DNA from: Epiperipatus broadwayi | Taxonomy: Eukaryota; Onychophora; Udeonychophora; Euonychophora; Peripatidae | Direction of reading: 5' to 3' | DNA: 64,000 nucleotides | Assembly (NCBI GenBank): GCA_028023455.1 | Contig: JAQFVV010000153.1 | Span: forward strand, 866,001 to 930,000 | In this document: one piece after another, positions 47,263 to 60,438 of the stretch | Layout: each line of letters begins with the position of its first letter | Position numbering within the stretch: the first letter of the stretch is position 1 | Translations under genes and position numbers: made by a program | The notes under the pieces: model-generated | The model's database searches: none | What the model was told of the DNA's origin: nothing | Seen by the model: the letters and a program-made list of their open reading frames with translations, nothing else

Positions 47263-48044
47263 ATATATATATAGAAACAGTCAGCTTTTCAACTCAACTG
47301 TTTCACCTATTATATATGTTATATATTAGTATTCATACCTATATACATACCACCAAAACCTCATATATTTATTAAAAATAATCTAAATAAATCCCGCCTA
47401 AATTTAAATGTAAATAATTCAATCATGTATGTGTGCGTATATGTTTAAATATTTACTGAAATATTCATTTATATACTCATGATGCAAAATACGCACATAT
47501 ATAGATTGTTAATAACTGTTAAGTGAAAAACTGATTGTATGTGTAACTGTAGACTACATATATGCAAGAATATAAATTTTAATAGATTATAAAACATTGT
47601 GATTTCTATAAATTTATATATTTATTAAATTATATATTTTCAAACAGTCAGGTTACATATATAATAAAATGTTTTTCCAAATCTTAGATTTGTTTTTCTG
47701 GACACACGGTCGCCAGCATAATTAATCTTTACTGGTATTAGATTAATTAAAAATTTATATTTAGAATAAAATTTGGAAAACGGAAAAATTTACGGCTTGC
47801 CAATAGGTTTTTTTTTTTTACCTATTTAAGATTTAAAACAGCAGGATCCCGCTATAATTGGTTACTATCGTATGGGCCAGGAAAACAATTCTGAGAAAAT
47901 AAAATAATGAAGGAGAGGGGGGTACTGGTATAAAAACATTGGCAGCCATCTTTCAAACTTACTTGGAGACTTAATTAGAGAGCTTTTTGAAATATATTGG
48001 TAATAAAGTGAATAACCAGCATGTCGGGATAAAGTGGGCTCGAA

Positions 48045-48140
48045 GTTTAGCCTTCTGCCCGACGAACCGCCATCTAAGCTGAGACAGCATGAGTTTAGCC
48101 TTCTGCCCGACGAACCGCCATCTAAGCTGAGACAGCATGA
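48045..48140 (+). repeat. Exact 48-bp tandem duplication
   Basis: GTTTAGCCTTCTGCCCGACG... through ...GAGACAGCATGA occurs at 48045-48092 and again at 48093-48140. It lies in a CpG-rich patch. A minus-strand frame (47865-48152) crosses it and shows the duplicated residues NSCCLSLDGGSSGRRL, but nothing else supports a gene. Confidence 0.92.
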
Positions 48141-48411
48141 GTTGACCACCACCAGAACCTGACAGATGTCACGCTATCCAAAGAACATGCCAGTACAGAG
48201 AAAAATCAAGATAAACAACGGTAATTACTTCTTCCATTCTAAAAACTTCAACTAATTCCAAATTTAAATGCTAGCTTAGCCTTAAATTAATGGCCATCCT
48301 AATATTGTAAATGAAACTTATGTATATTTTGTTTTATGACTTTAATCCAAAAACTCACCTAAATTATCAATATAATAACTGTATTTAAATCCTAAAGTCT
48401 TGCCTGATTTT

Positions 48412-48675
48412 AAAACTGATAAAACTGATTTACTTGATGCGTTAACTGATATATAAATATAACTGATATGATAAAAAACTGATATAAACATGATTTAACT
48501 GATATAATTAACATACAAAAATATAACTGATTCTAATAAGCTAACTGAGTTATCTGATAGAAAAATATATTAACTGATTTAAAATATAAAAATTGATAAA
48601 AATGATTTACCTGATTTAAAATAGATGAAATGATTTAAAATGTTAAATGATTTAATGTGTTTGAGTTGATTTAAA
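48412..48675 (+). repeat. Degenerate AACTGAT / TGATTTAAA minisatellite-like array
   Basis: Words AACTGAT, AACTGATAT and later ATGATTTAAA recur about every 12-25 bases for some 260 bases with drifting sequence. No coding capacity. Confidence 0.6.
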
Positions 48676-49785
48676 CTCATCTATAAATGAATTATGATTT
48701 ATCTAAATATGCGCTTTCACACACCTCTTTATTAATATAATTGTATGATTTTATGTTGTGGTTTACTCGCAAAATAATGTTTATTTAGTTACGTATTAAT
48801 TTGACTATAAGTAATTAAATGCTATCTGTTTCAATTTGCTATAACGTAGAAATTAAATGTGTTTATAAATTTAATAACATATAAAATGCAATAAGCTATT
48901 TCAAGTAATAATTAAAACTCCTATGCTAACTTATTATTGTTTTAAGTTAATGATAATGTTTGCCGTCATTAATCTTAGAGATAGCATTACAGAACTAAAT
49001 CAATCATATTTTAGCGAACCTCACACAACTTTCTTTTAAAATAAACAAATTTCAAATTTCACTTATTCAAAATTTTATTATGATTCAAAATGCATTTCTT
49101 AAGTTAATCTATGCCAAATTTATTATTATTTAGTTACGTTATCTTGTTTATGCTATAAAACTTCAAAACCGAGCTTTATTCTTAAATTAAACTATTAGCG
49201 AGTATTAAATAAAGATTCGCTCGTATATATATGTAAGTGCGCATATATATATATATAACACTTATAATTATATACGAAATAAAAAGCTCTGTTTTGGAAA
49301 GGATAAAATGTCTAGAATTAAAAATCATTACAAACATATCATCACTTTAAGATAGATTTGCTTTTTAAGTTGATATTTTAAGTAAATATTTAGTTAGAGT
49401 GATAAAAATACAGCATAAGTCTATAAGTTTATATTTTAATTCCCCATATGCTGTAATCCTCCTTAAGCTAATTAAATCAAAGCCTATATAGATAGCTTTG
49501 TAGATTGGATTCATAAATTCCCTTAATTAGTACTATTAAGAGTACTGTAACATGAACTGATGTGGGTAGTTTCATGAAAGAAACTTGTATTTTAGCATCT
49601 TAATTTTTAAATATGATTATCTAGTCAGTGGTGCATATGTGTCCTTATGAAACGCCATGGCGTATTTTTTTATTGCTGTATTTCTTTAATGGTCACATGT
49701 CATCGCGCTGCACCATTACCATTAGTTCAGGCAATTATTTCTTTAGATGGTGACTGGTACACGCCAACCCATCCTGCATTCATTT

Positions 49786-49880
49786 AAATGGAGCATGAGA
49801 CTCACCCAGAGCATAAGACTCCCACATTCTGCTTATTTTAAATGGAGCATGAGACTCATCCAGAGTGTAAGACTCCCATT
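49786..49880 (+). repeat. Two tandem ~54-bp units
   Basis: AAATGGAGCATGAGACTCA, then CCAGAG and TAAGACTCCCA, occur starting at 49786 and 49840 with a few substitutions. It lies in a CpG-retaining region. Confidence 0.82.
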
Positions 49881-49893
49881 CATATATAAATTG

Positions 49894-51370
49894 CTCGATC
49901 AGCCGAACTAAAATGGCCTCTTATACCACAGCAATGAGAATCGGTCCCAGGGAACCATTACTCGGTAAAATCCCATGAATAAGGCACATATGAAATGCAA
50001 TAAGACTCAGAGTTATATGTTTTTTTTACGCACTTGTATCTGAAGTCTAACTTCCGTTAATCAGTTCAACCCACCATTTTTGTTAATTCAGCATTGATCT
50101 GAAAGGAAATCCAATCTAAATCGCATATTACTGTGTAGAGAATATATTAAAGTATTCGTGCTAGTTAACTTATGTTAAATTATGTTCTTTCAAAAGTTAT
50201 TATCACTTCCTCTAATATGGCAAATCTAAATCCTTTATGGCATAAACCTGGCATAGATAACCATGAGCAAAGGCAAATCGTTCTAAATTAAAATTCCGCT
50301 CATGCAAATTTTACTGTATTATCATTTTATCACCTGTGAGTGATAGAGATATATATGTATAGCCAAATAAATAATTGTATCCTACATACTATCACCTGCA
50401 TATGATATGAGGCTATATATAGAGAGAGAGAACGGAAATGCAAAACCTCCAAATTTTATTAAATGTGTTAGAAGGATAAAATCACTTATAAGTAAACTAA
50501 CATATATATGTAAACCAAACTGCTTAAATCTGTACATTAAAAATTTACTATTGATAATGCATCACTTACGTGTGAACCCCTTTGAATTGTAATGTCCCTG
50601 AATCACTTGCATGTGAAATCAAAAAAGTTACTTACTCTATTGTTGCTTTAAATTGTTATTTACATTGAATTTATTAAATTAATTTTAAATTTACTTTAGT
50701 TTCTTGTCTTGGTCTTGCTCACCGACTCACTTTTATTTAATATTTAGTAATTAGCTTTATAATTTAGTGAAATTTTACATATAATTGGTAATGATAAGTG
50801 TGCCACATGATATCTATATAGATGTGCTATACAAATTACCCATTGTTACCTGTCTTGTGTACTACTGATGAGCTACTGCTGGCACATGAAGAAGAGAAGT
50901 GCTGCTGTGACCTCAACTGTGTCATTTGTAAGGTTGTAAGTCTATGAGTAATGCTAGAGGAACTAGGGTTAGGCCAGAGCCGTGGCTTCCACCATCATAA
51001 ACCTGGTTGGCCTTAGGATGATCTATCAGAGTTCTAGATTTTGTTGCGCAAATGCACATATTTGACCATTACAATATATATATATATATATACAAGAAAT
51101 AAAGTTTTTATAAAGAAAAGAGAAAAATGCAATATTTGTTTGAATTATATAGATTTTATTTATTCAATTTTTTTATTATTTATTAGACATTTAAAGGATG
51201 AAATAAATTATAATTTTAAAAAAAAACACCATTTTCAAACAATATTAATGAACTATAAAATGGAGATTATTCAAAGTTTAATTTGGCTTCTAATCCACAG
51301 GTTATTTTTTCCACATTACTTCTGCAAACTTACTTATACATTCATCTTACAGTATACATCATTTTCTAAA
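49894..51370. other. Mixed DNA without recognisable genes
   Basis: The first part keeps CpG. A relatively GC-rich patch at about 50840-51040 has no recognisable frame. A (TA)n run lies at about 51074-51091. The 51041-51406 frame starts with the microsatellite and is Lys/Asn/Ile-rich, so it is not supported as a gene. Confidence 0.35.
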
Positions 51371-51374
51371 TGTT

Positions 51375-52785
51375 TTACCAATCTCTTGGAATCCATAAGA
51401 TTTTAACAATTCTTTTATTGTTTTTTATCCTAATAATATATTCATTCCAGCTTTAATGATGTCAATATAACTTATTTGTTCTCTCACATACTTCACATTC
51501 ATTTCCTCTTAGTTCATCTATACCATAACTGATCAGACACCATTATAGCAATTTTGTATTATATATCCAAGTCTAAATTCATATCTAAACTTTAGAAAAG
51601 TAAATTTATTAACATATTTTTGTCAAACATTTAAGTTTATATTATTTTAATATTAAGAGTTGATTATATCAAGAGCACTCCATCCAATTTTAATAATAGA
51701 ATTAATTTTATTTATATTGTTTTTATCTGTATTAATAATTTGACTATCAGTATTAATCTTTTTGGCAAGTCAGGATATAAATGCTAGCATTTAAATGCCA
51801 TGTGTGTGTTAGTGCAATGTTAGACTCTCATTCATTCCAGTTGTCACTCAAACTTCTTATGATCTCCTGTGCAATAAAATCATTTAACTATATTTTTTAT
51901 AGAATTTCAATAATGAAATATAATTGTAATTTATGTTTTAATTTTAAAAAGTATTAGAATACCATCAAAAATTACATATCAATATGCATATATTTATCTA
52001 AGCTCTGCTAATTGGATTACTTTTTGTTACACCTATTTTTTTTTACTAATTATGGCAAATTCACAATCTCTCCAGGTATCTGTTGACCATTCTGAATTCT
52101 TTAATTTCCTTACACATACCATATACAGTCATTAATTTTTTCTAATTCATTACTATCAATCTTTCTTTTCTTATTTATTGAAAAGTTATTTTTAGCATCT
52201 ATCATTAATTTAACTTTGTTGCTTTTATCTGATAATTCCTATAAGTTTTCTGAAGCTGAGAATTATTATTTTCAAAAACATTTACTTTATCTGTAAAATC
52301 TTACTGACTTGATTAGTCTTCAGTTATTTTGATTTTTTTTAAGTTTTCATTTTAATCCATAAATGTTCCTTGTAAAACTGTTATAAAAAGTGTTGGACAT
52401 CAGTTTATTATGTAACTTTCTCAATATTAATCTCTTTACAATCAATCTAATTGGATTTTTATAAATATTTTCCAAAATACTTATTTTGGATCTATATCTT
52501 GACAATCTAAAAATGCCTTAAACAGTGTAGAAATGCTTACAGAGCCCACATGCTTATTCATTGTCTACAAATCCCAAAGTTAATGAAATTCATTTTCATT
52601 GGGGTTTTTTTCTATTTGTTTTTAATACTTAGATGTAATATATTATAATATAACCACTTTTAAACCCAGTTTGTTCTTTTGATAGCTTGATATAATGAGT
52701 CATAATAATCTTAATAAAGTTCTTTCATAGAACTGCTGAAAAATAGATAATTCTATAATATCTAGTATTTTTTAACACTTTTATT
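51375..52785 (-). pseudogene. Decayed RTE-type LINE reverse transcriptase
   Basis: Minus-strand blocks occur in RTE order. At about 52715-52630, KLSKEQTGFKSGY matches the EQxGFRxGxSTIDHI block. At about 52335-52080, RLIKSVRFYR stands where LRFADD is expected; then ELSDKSNKVKLMID and ELEKINDCIWYV match the stretch before YLGxxI. At about 51700, KINSIIKIGWSALDIIN matches ...RIxxGWSAFGKL. At about 51500, VKYVREQISYIDII matches ...WIREQTKVxDI. Stops and shifts are frequent; the catalytic FADD itself is lost and about 300 bp appears inserted between 51.78 and 52.08 kb. The EN domain, expected above 52.8 kb, is not recognisable. A long-dead copy. Confidence 0.62.
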
Positions 52786-53034
52786 AAATACTAGTAATGC
52801 TATTGTAATTTTCTTATCACTTGATACATCCTATAGCACTTAAATATTTGGTATATAGATATTCCAATAAATTCTTTATTTCCACACCTTTTTCTTTTAA
52901 GATATAAACAATAATTCTGTCATTTTCTAGATTTTGTCATCTTTTATAGATGTCTTCATATATTTAAATATATGTCATCTTTTCATTTAAAATATTTGTC
53001 TTTCAAAAAATGTTGCAGTAATTATAAGAGATAA

Positions 53035-54430
<1,396 letters not shown>

Positions 54431-54440
54431 GTAGTAAATA

Positions 54441-54997
54441 GAGGGATTTGAACTCTGGATTTTTAGTCTATAAGCATCCACCACTCCATCTCAAACAACC
54501 AATACACATGACCACACAATTGTAAAAAAGGTCAATAATTTATACGTATATTTGGGTCAAACCAGCATTCATCAATTGGGCCAGATTATAATCTCTCACA
54601 CATATATGCAATTAGTGCTCGGCTTGTATTAAGATAGCAGGCTTCAATCTTCTCACTTCTCCAAAAATTCAACTTCCCATTTCATTGAAAACCAATGATG
54701 GAATGCTCAAAAACCCTTTTGAGTATTCCATTGTTGATGTTTCAATGAAATGGACGGTTGAATTGTTGAAGAGGTGAGAAGATTGAAGCCTATCGTTTAT
54801 GTTTAAGGAATTGCTATCTTAATACAAGCCGAGCACTAATTGCATATATGTATGAGATATTATAGTCTGGTCCAACTGATGAATCTGTTTCACCACTAAA
54901 TACTTATATTAGGTATTATTTATCTTTTTCACATTTGTGTGATCATATCAGTTGGTTGTTTGAAATGGAGACTGAAAATTCTAATTTCAAATCCCTA
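54441..54997. mobile_element. 557-bp fold-back with tRNA-like outer ends
   Basis: Arms 54441-54712 and 54717-54997 are reverse complements over about 270 bp with moderate divergence and a 4-base loop. The best-matched parts are GCAATTAGTGCTCGGCTTG with its complement, and TCTTCTCAC with GTGAGAAGA. The outer end of each arm, read outward, resembles the 3' half of a tRNA: on the left (minus strand) GACTAAAAATCC followed by GAGTTCAAATCCC (exact B-box core); on the right, CTAATTTCAAATCCC. The right arm carries an extra ~23 bases near 54791. It may be a fold-back transposon or two SINE copies that inserted tail to tail. Confidence 0.8.
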
Positions 54998-57480
54998 TGT
55001 GTAAAATAATTTTTTATGAATTCATTTAAGCTTGATCTATTTTCAAAATCTTTAAAATCGAGAAGATTTAGATTAAATTTATTGAAGTATTTCTGAAGAT
55101 TGGGATATCAGTATTTTTATTATCTTTTTTAACAGCTTTTGGTTTTTGTCTTAGTATTAGCTTTATCTTTTTTCTCACCATTTACTATTCAAGTATTTAT
55201 GTTATCAAAATAATCAAATTTTATTAATTTCACATTATTTCTTTTTGTTAAATTTATTATTATTATTTTTTAATTATGTTTTGAATTCTTAAAATAAGTT
55301 TTAGTTTTGATTACTGTTTGTTCATTTCATTCTATACTTACACTCTCCCACAATTTGACGTGACATATCTTTAATTAAAAGTTGTTAAAAAGAGAGAGAA
55401 AAAGTAAAATTATATATATAAAGGAGAGAGAGAAAGAGAGATAATTATAAATGTCCATCAAATAGTTTTTCAGGTGTTAAACTTCTACTTTAGTTTTTAA
55501 TTGTTTTTAAATTTTTCTATTAAGAATTCTATTATCAACACTTTAATATTTGCCTTTAGCCATAAAAGTTTAATGGGTGACTTACAAGTTCAAAATCATT
55601 GTTTTCTTTTCTTTTTTAATCAAGCAATAATCTAAAGTCTATATTTCGAAATCTGTTAAAAATTAATTACTGTATATTATTATTCAAATTTTTCTTTAAT
55701 AATTGTAAAAGCTATTATTATAATTAAGTTTTTGTTTTATTTTTATGACTAAATTATACACTGGAATAGGATAATCCAACGGCAATTACTTTTATCTTTT
55801 TTTTTAATTAACATCAATCGAATTGTTTTAAAAAATACTTGAGTCTATTACTTTCAGCGACATCTTTTAATTCTTGACATCAAAGAGATTAAAATTTAAT
55901 TTATAATTAACACACGCATATAGCATCCATCATAATTCCAAATAGAATTTTTTTAATCAAGCCTCACATAAATTTTGAAATAATTACAAAAATTAAATGA
56001 ATTCTCAATAGCAAATCATGCTATTATTTTATAATTTTACTAAAATTACTATCATTTAGTATTTTTAAGTCGATGTTGATTCTTGAGGATCATATGAATG
56101 ACATATATTTAGAAACAATATCAATTGTTTGCTTTTTCAGGCTTTTCAATGTCCTATTCACTATTATAAAGATATTTCCATTAGCTTCATTTTTTATTTA
56201 GTATTACAAAAGTTTGTAATTATTTAGGTCTTTTTATAATATGATGTAGCAAAGTATCTTAATAGATGGCTGCACAAACAAATCGTAAAAGTTAAAGAAA
56301 CAAAAAAATATCATGTGATTGTTTGTTGGTCTATCATTCCAGCCAAAAGTGAAACCTGAATACAATTAATACAAAACTGAGTCACTAAATTATATCATAT
56401 TAATGGCTTATTTTCAGATATAAGCAAATTAGTTTAGTTCAAAATCTTAAAATGCTTTTAAATTATAAGCTATTAGAATGACATTAAAAGATAACTAAAA
56501 GTGGCTGTTGAATGTGCAGCTGGGAATAATCCAGAACTTTTCATTATTATTAGCCAGAAACTAGCCTGGTGATATGGATTATAAAATTATCATATAGTTT
56601 CTATTGATTACTGAAGCTTATCATATACAATAAATAGAATGAATTACTCCTCCCAAAATGAAAAAGAAAAAATTGAAATGTTATCACTTGTTAATGGTAC
56701 TTTATAAACTCATATCAGATATGAATAAAAGTTATTTTTAGTAGTGTATATCTATTATCAATTTTTTATACTTAGGTGATGCATCTAGAAATATAACCAG
56801 TACTCAGAAAAAAATCTTGTGATAAAATTAAAATATTGCAAAATGCTTGATGATTATTTATCAGAAGCTTGATAGTTATCATACTATTTGGTACAGTAAA
56901 TGTATCATTGCTCTTTCTGTTTCTAACACTCTTAAGAAGGGATCGTTTGCAGCAATAAGATTATCTATCTTTATAACATTTTCTTTATGTTTGATGTGTT
57001 GCAGGCTCATCTTTGGTCATTCTCAGGACTCGGCTCTAAGTGTCTTTATTAAGCTTCTTGATCAAGTCAAGCAATGAGACTCTCTGCTTTCGCCTGTGAA
57101 TCTACATGATAATACTTGGGTGAAAGTTTTATTTTCCTCTTAATCTTATTAAGATACCCTTTTCTCTACATTGACTTTTTCAAGTTTCATTCTGAATGCT
57201 ATGTAAATTTTTATCAAGTTTAACTGTATATTACTATGTTACTATGTTTAATAAATATATTTTAAAACCCAAATGTATCATTGCATTTTGCTGTGTATTA
57301 TTCAACATGATTTATTCATGTTTGCTGATTTTTGTTTTCATATCTTTACCAGTGAAGTATCTTGTTCTTGTTAGTATAATAATATGTGACTAAATCCCTG
57401 AATTATTTTCCTTAACGAGATTATCTTCCTGCTATATTAGGCATCCCAATATAGTAGCTCAATAGTGATCATTAAAAGTG
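54998..57480. other. AT-rich DNA without recognisable genes
   Basis: A GA-rich microsatellite lies at about 55388-55442. A slightly GC-richer patch at 56920-57100 includes a 76-codon frame (56847-57077) without recognisable motifs. No gene could be supported. Confidence 0.4.
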
Positions 57481-57485
57481 ATTTA

Positions 57486-57521
<36 letters not shown>

Positions 57522-57526
57522 TAAAT
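57481..57526. repeat. Perfect TA-centred palindrome, 46 bp
   Basis: ATTTAACTTTA, then (TA)n, then TAAAGTTAAAT, exact dyad. The next palindrome follows with no gap. Confidence 0.93.
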
Positions 57527-57592
57527 ACATTTGTCTGAGGAGATTGGTATATATATATATATATATATATACCAATCTCCTCAGACAAATGT
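57527..57592. repeat. Perfect TA-centred palindrome, 66 bp
   Basis: ACATTTGTCTGAGGAGATT with GGTA, then (TA)n, then the exact reverse complement ending GACAAATGT. The arms are 22 bp of unique sequence plus the TA run. Confidence 0.95.
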
Positions 57593-60113
57593 CTTTGTGC
57601 AAACTCAATCAAGCTCTTGAGACTTTTATTTTTAAAAAATTATCTAAACATAAGGATTGATCATGAATAATGAATAAACATTAAAATTAAAGGAATGATA
57701 ATTGCATAGAAAAAGAAATGCATGAAATGAAGTACATAGACATGAAATAAGGTGTACAAATGAATAATGGGTCATGATTAAAAAGATTAACCAAAATAAA
57801 ATTATAATAGTTTAGACTAGCTAAAATAAAATCATTGATTTTTTTTTTAACTCAGTAGATTAGTTATTTCCTGACTTGCTCTAATTTCATTTAAAATGTA
57901 CAAAAAAGATACATGACATAGTGAAAGGGTGTACTATTAAATAATTAAAAAATAAAAATAAAAACAAGTTATGATAATATATATAAATTAGATTCAAAGT
58001 GAAGATACAAAGTGAAATAATAAAAATTGAGAAACTTCAAATGATAGAAAAGTTAAAAGTTTATAATCAATAGTAACAATACATAATAGTATCTAAGAAA
58101 CAAACTAGGGAAATTTTCAAAAATCATATTGTTGGTGATGAAAATGTTTTAAAAATTTTTCAACAAATTTATAGGAATTTCAAAAAAAAAAAAAAAGACC
58201 AACAAATGGAACTACCTGAAAATCATTTCCAAATAAATAGACAAGCATATAAAAAAATTATAAAAAGTATTTTAAAAAAATGTCAGAAAAATGTTAAAAC
58301 TAAAAAATTCGAAAGTGAATAAACAACTGTGCTTTATTTTTATTAATAAATTAACCAGAAAACTATCAAAATTTATCAGAACATGTTATTCTCGATGAAT
58401 GTACTCTTTAATTGAAATTATATCTCTTAAGTGGAATACGAACTTGATGGGAATAATGCTGTTAGTATGATAAATAACTATTTTAATAAATCTAAAGTTA
58501 ATGCCACAACTAAAAGATCAAACAAAAAAAACTGCAAATATTAAAGCATTTATAATCTTTGTGTTTGAAATAGATGTAAAAGGATAAAAAGAGGAATCAC
58601 CTAAAGATAAGAAAATGTGAAATGATTATACATATTATTTAGTGCATATAATGCAGAAGATAATGTTTTTTTATTAATTGTACATTGTTATTAAGATAAA
58701 GACTAAATTAAAAAGATCTATAAAAGATAGTTTAAGCAGCTTTAATCACAATCAGGAAGATACATCTACATGAAATTTAATCATGGACTTGGAAAGTTGC
58801 TTTGATTTAAACAAAATAAAAAGATTGTGGAGTAAGAAAATTTTGTTTTTAGTGGTGATGGTGATATATACTGATATGTCAAATATCAAAGGAGAAATGA
58901 GTTTTGTGATGTTAGTAACGATCTTTAAAAAACTTGCTCATCAAAGGGAATAGAATCATATGTGTAATCTGGTTATTTTGCTCTTTATTTATTAAACCAT
59001 GATGGAATAGAACATTCTTTTGAAATTGAAGCACAATTAGAAAATTTTGGGAGTAATTTTACTTTCCCAGATGGATATTCTCTCCTTTATTAAATTTTTT
59101 TGGTGATGTTGAGTTTTTCTGACAAAATTTTTTCTAAACATAAATGTCCCTGATTAGTGGTTGTAGTAGAGCATAATTAGTTTCATAATGTGGATTCACA
59201 GTTCTGAGATTTAAGCAAACTACTAAAGGAATTATATTACCATTGTTTGACATGAAGATTTCCAATAATAGAGAGCTTGATATAGTCATTCGGATTCATT
59301 CTGCTATGACAAAGAGTGTCACTGAAGAGAAGACTTTACCAAGAGTTAAAGAAATCACTTATCAATAAAATTTAATTAATATTTTTTATCAATTTTATAA
59401 GTAAAAACTGTGGGATAAATTCAATTTTCATCTCTTTCTAATTATGAAATAGAAGTAAGATAACTAATCATATGCATAAAATGCAATCTCACTATGTAAG
59501 ATCAGAAAAGGTATAAAATCAATGTAGTTTAATACCTAAGTATAAAAAAAAAATAAAAAAAAATTAGTTTAAATAAACAGAAAAAAGATTTTAACTGTGA
59601 ATTAACAGTTCTTATATAAATTTGAATCTAAAGTAGTATATAAAGTAAGGATTGGTTTTAAGTCAGAAAATAACTAAAAAATAAAAAATTTGATATACAG
59701 CATTATGAACACAAAAGATCAAACAAAATATAAATTAAATAAAAACATATCAATTTATTACATGGAAAGACATGTTTTCAAATATATAAGATACAAATTT
59801 CTACTGTTCATTTATTTGAGTATTTAAAGTTTTTTGACTATAAAACATATGAAAAGAGAATTTGTGTAAACAACTTTGGAAATTATCTAATAAATTTTGC
59901 ATATGCTTTGTGAAGTATACAATTATTTTTTCTTCTATGTTTTTGATTTCCATGCAGCTTAATGCATTTTTGACATTATGCACCATAATCATAGCTGTTT
60001 TGTTTCAATCTGTTATGCTGTTGCACAGTGGCTATTATAAATATGTAAATGACCTGATTTACATATTCCAATGATTCAATAATTGGAAAATCTAAGTTCA
60101 AATCCTCTATACT

Positions 60114-60142
<29 letters not shown>
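57593..60142. other. A-rich region with possible unrecognised coding relic
   Basis: From about 58140 to 59380 the plus strand is purine-rich and has scattered plausible fragments, for example MDLESCFDLNKIKRLW near 58780 and FPDGYSLL near 59065. They suggest an old coding sequence full of stops. No family was recognised. The rest (59.4-60.14 kb) shows nothing beyond short frames overlapping on both strands. Confidence 0.25.
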
Positions 60143-60144
<2 letters not shown>

Positions 60145-60356
60145 AACTTTATAAATAAATATTTGAAAATACAGTAATTAAAAATTTATAAAAATTATAT
60201 GTATAACTATAACTTAGAAGTGCTTTCACTACCTTATAGCTTTGTCAACTATCACAAAGCTACAAGATAGTGAAAGCACTTCTAAGTTATAGTTATATAT
60301 ATAATTTTTATAGACTTTTAATTACTGTATTTTCAAATATTTATTTATAAAGTTAC
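60143..60356. mobile_element. Fold-back element, 214 bp
   Basis: Arms 60143-60244 and 60255-60356 are near-perfect reverse complements over about 100 bp (AAATATTTGAAAATACAGTAA with its complement; AGAAGTGCTTTCACTA with TAGTGAAAGCACTTCT), with a 10-base loop. A (TA)n(TG)n run precedes it and a long (TA)n follows shortly after. Confidence 0.9.
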
Positions 60357-60390
60357 TTATATTATTTTAAAGAAATACAGACATCGATTT

Positions 60391-60392
<2 letters not shown>

Positions 60393-60434
<42 letters not shown>
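60393..60434. repeat. (TA)n microsatellite
   Basis: Pure dinucleotide run of about 42 bases. Confidence 0.95.

Positions 60435-60438
<4 letters not shown>

Noticed and set aside
50862-50915. Hammerhead ribozyme (CTGATGAG core)
   Set aside because: The required GAAA after stem II and the closing helices are missing. The CTGATGAG at about 43054 and CTGATGA at about 54878 fail for the same reason.
51041-51406. 121-codon plus-strand frame as a host gene
   Set aside because: It starts across a (TA)n run, is Lys/Asn/Ile/Tyr-rich, and no domain is recognisable.
59801-60074. Overlapping frames at 59.8-60.07 kb as a gene
   Set aside because: Both strands are open only briefly, no motif is present and the plus-strand frame runs up to the fold-back element.
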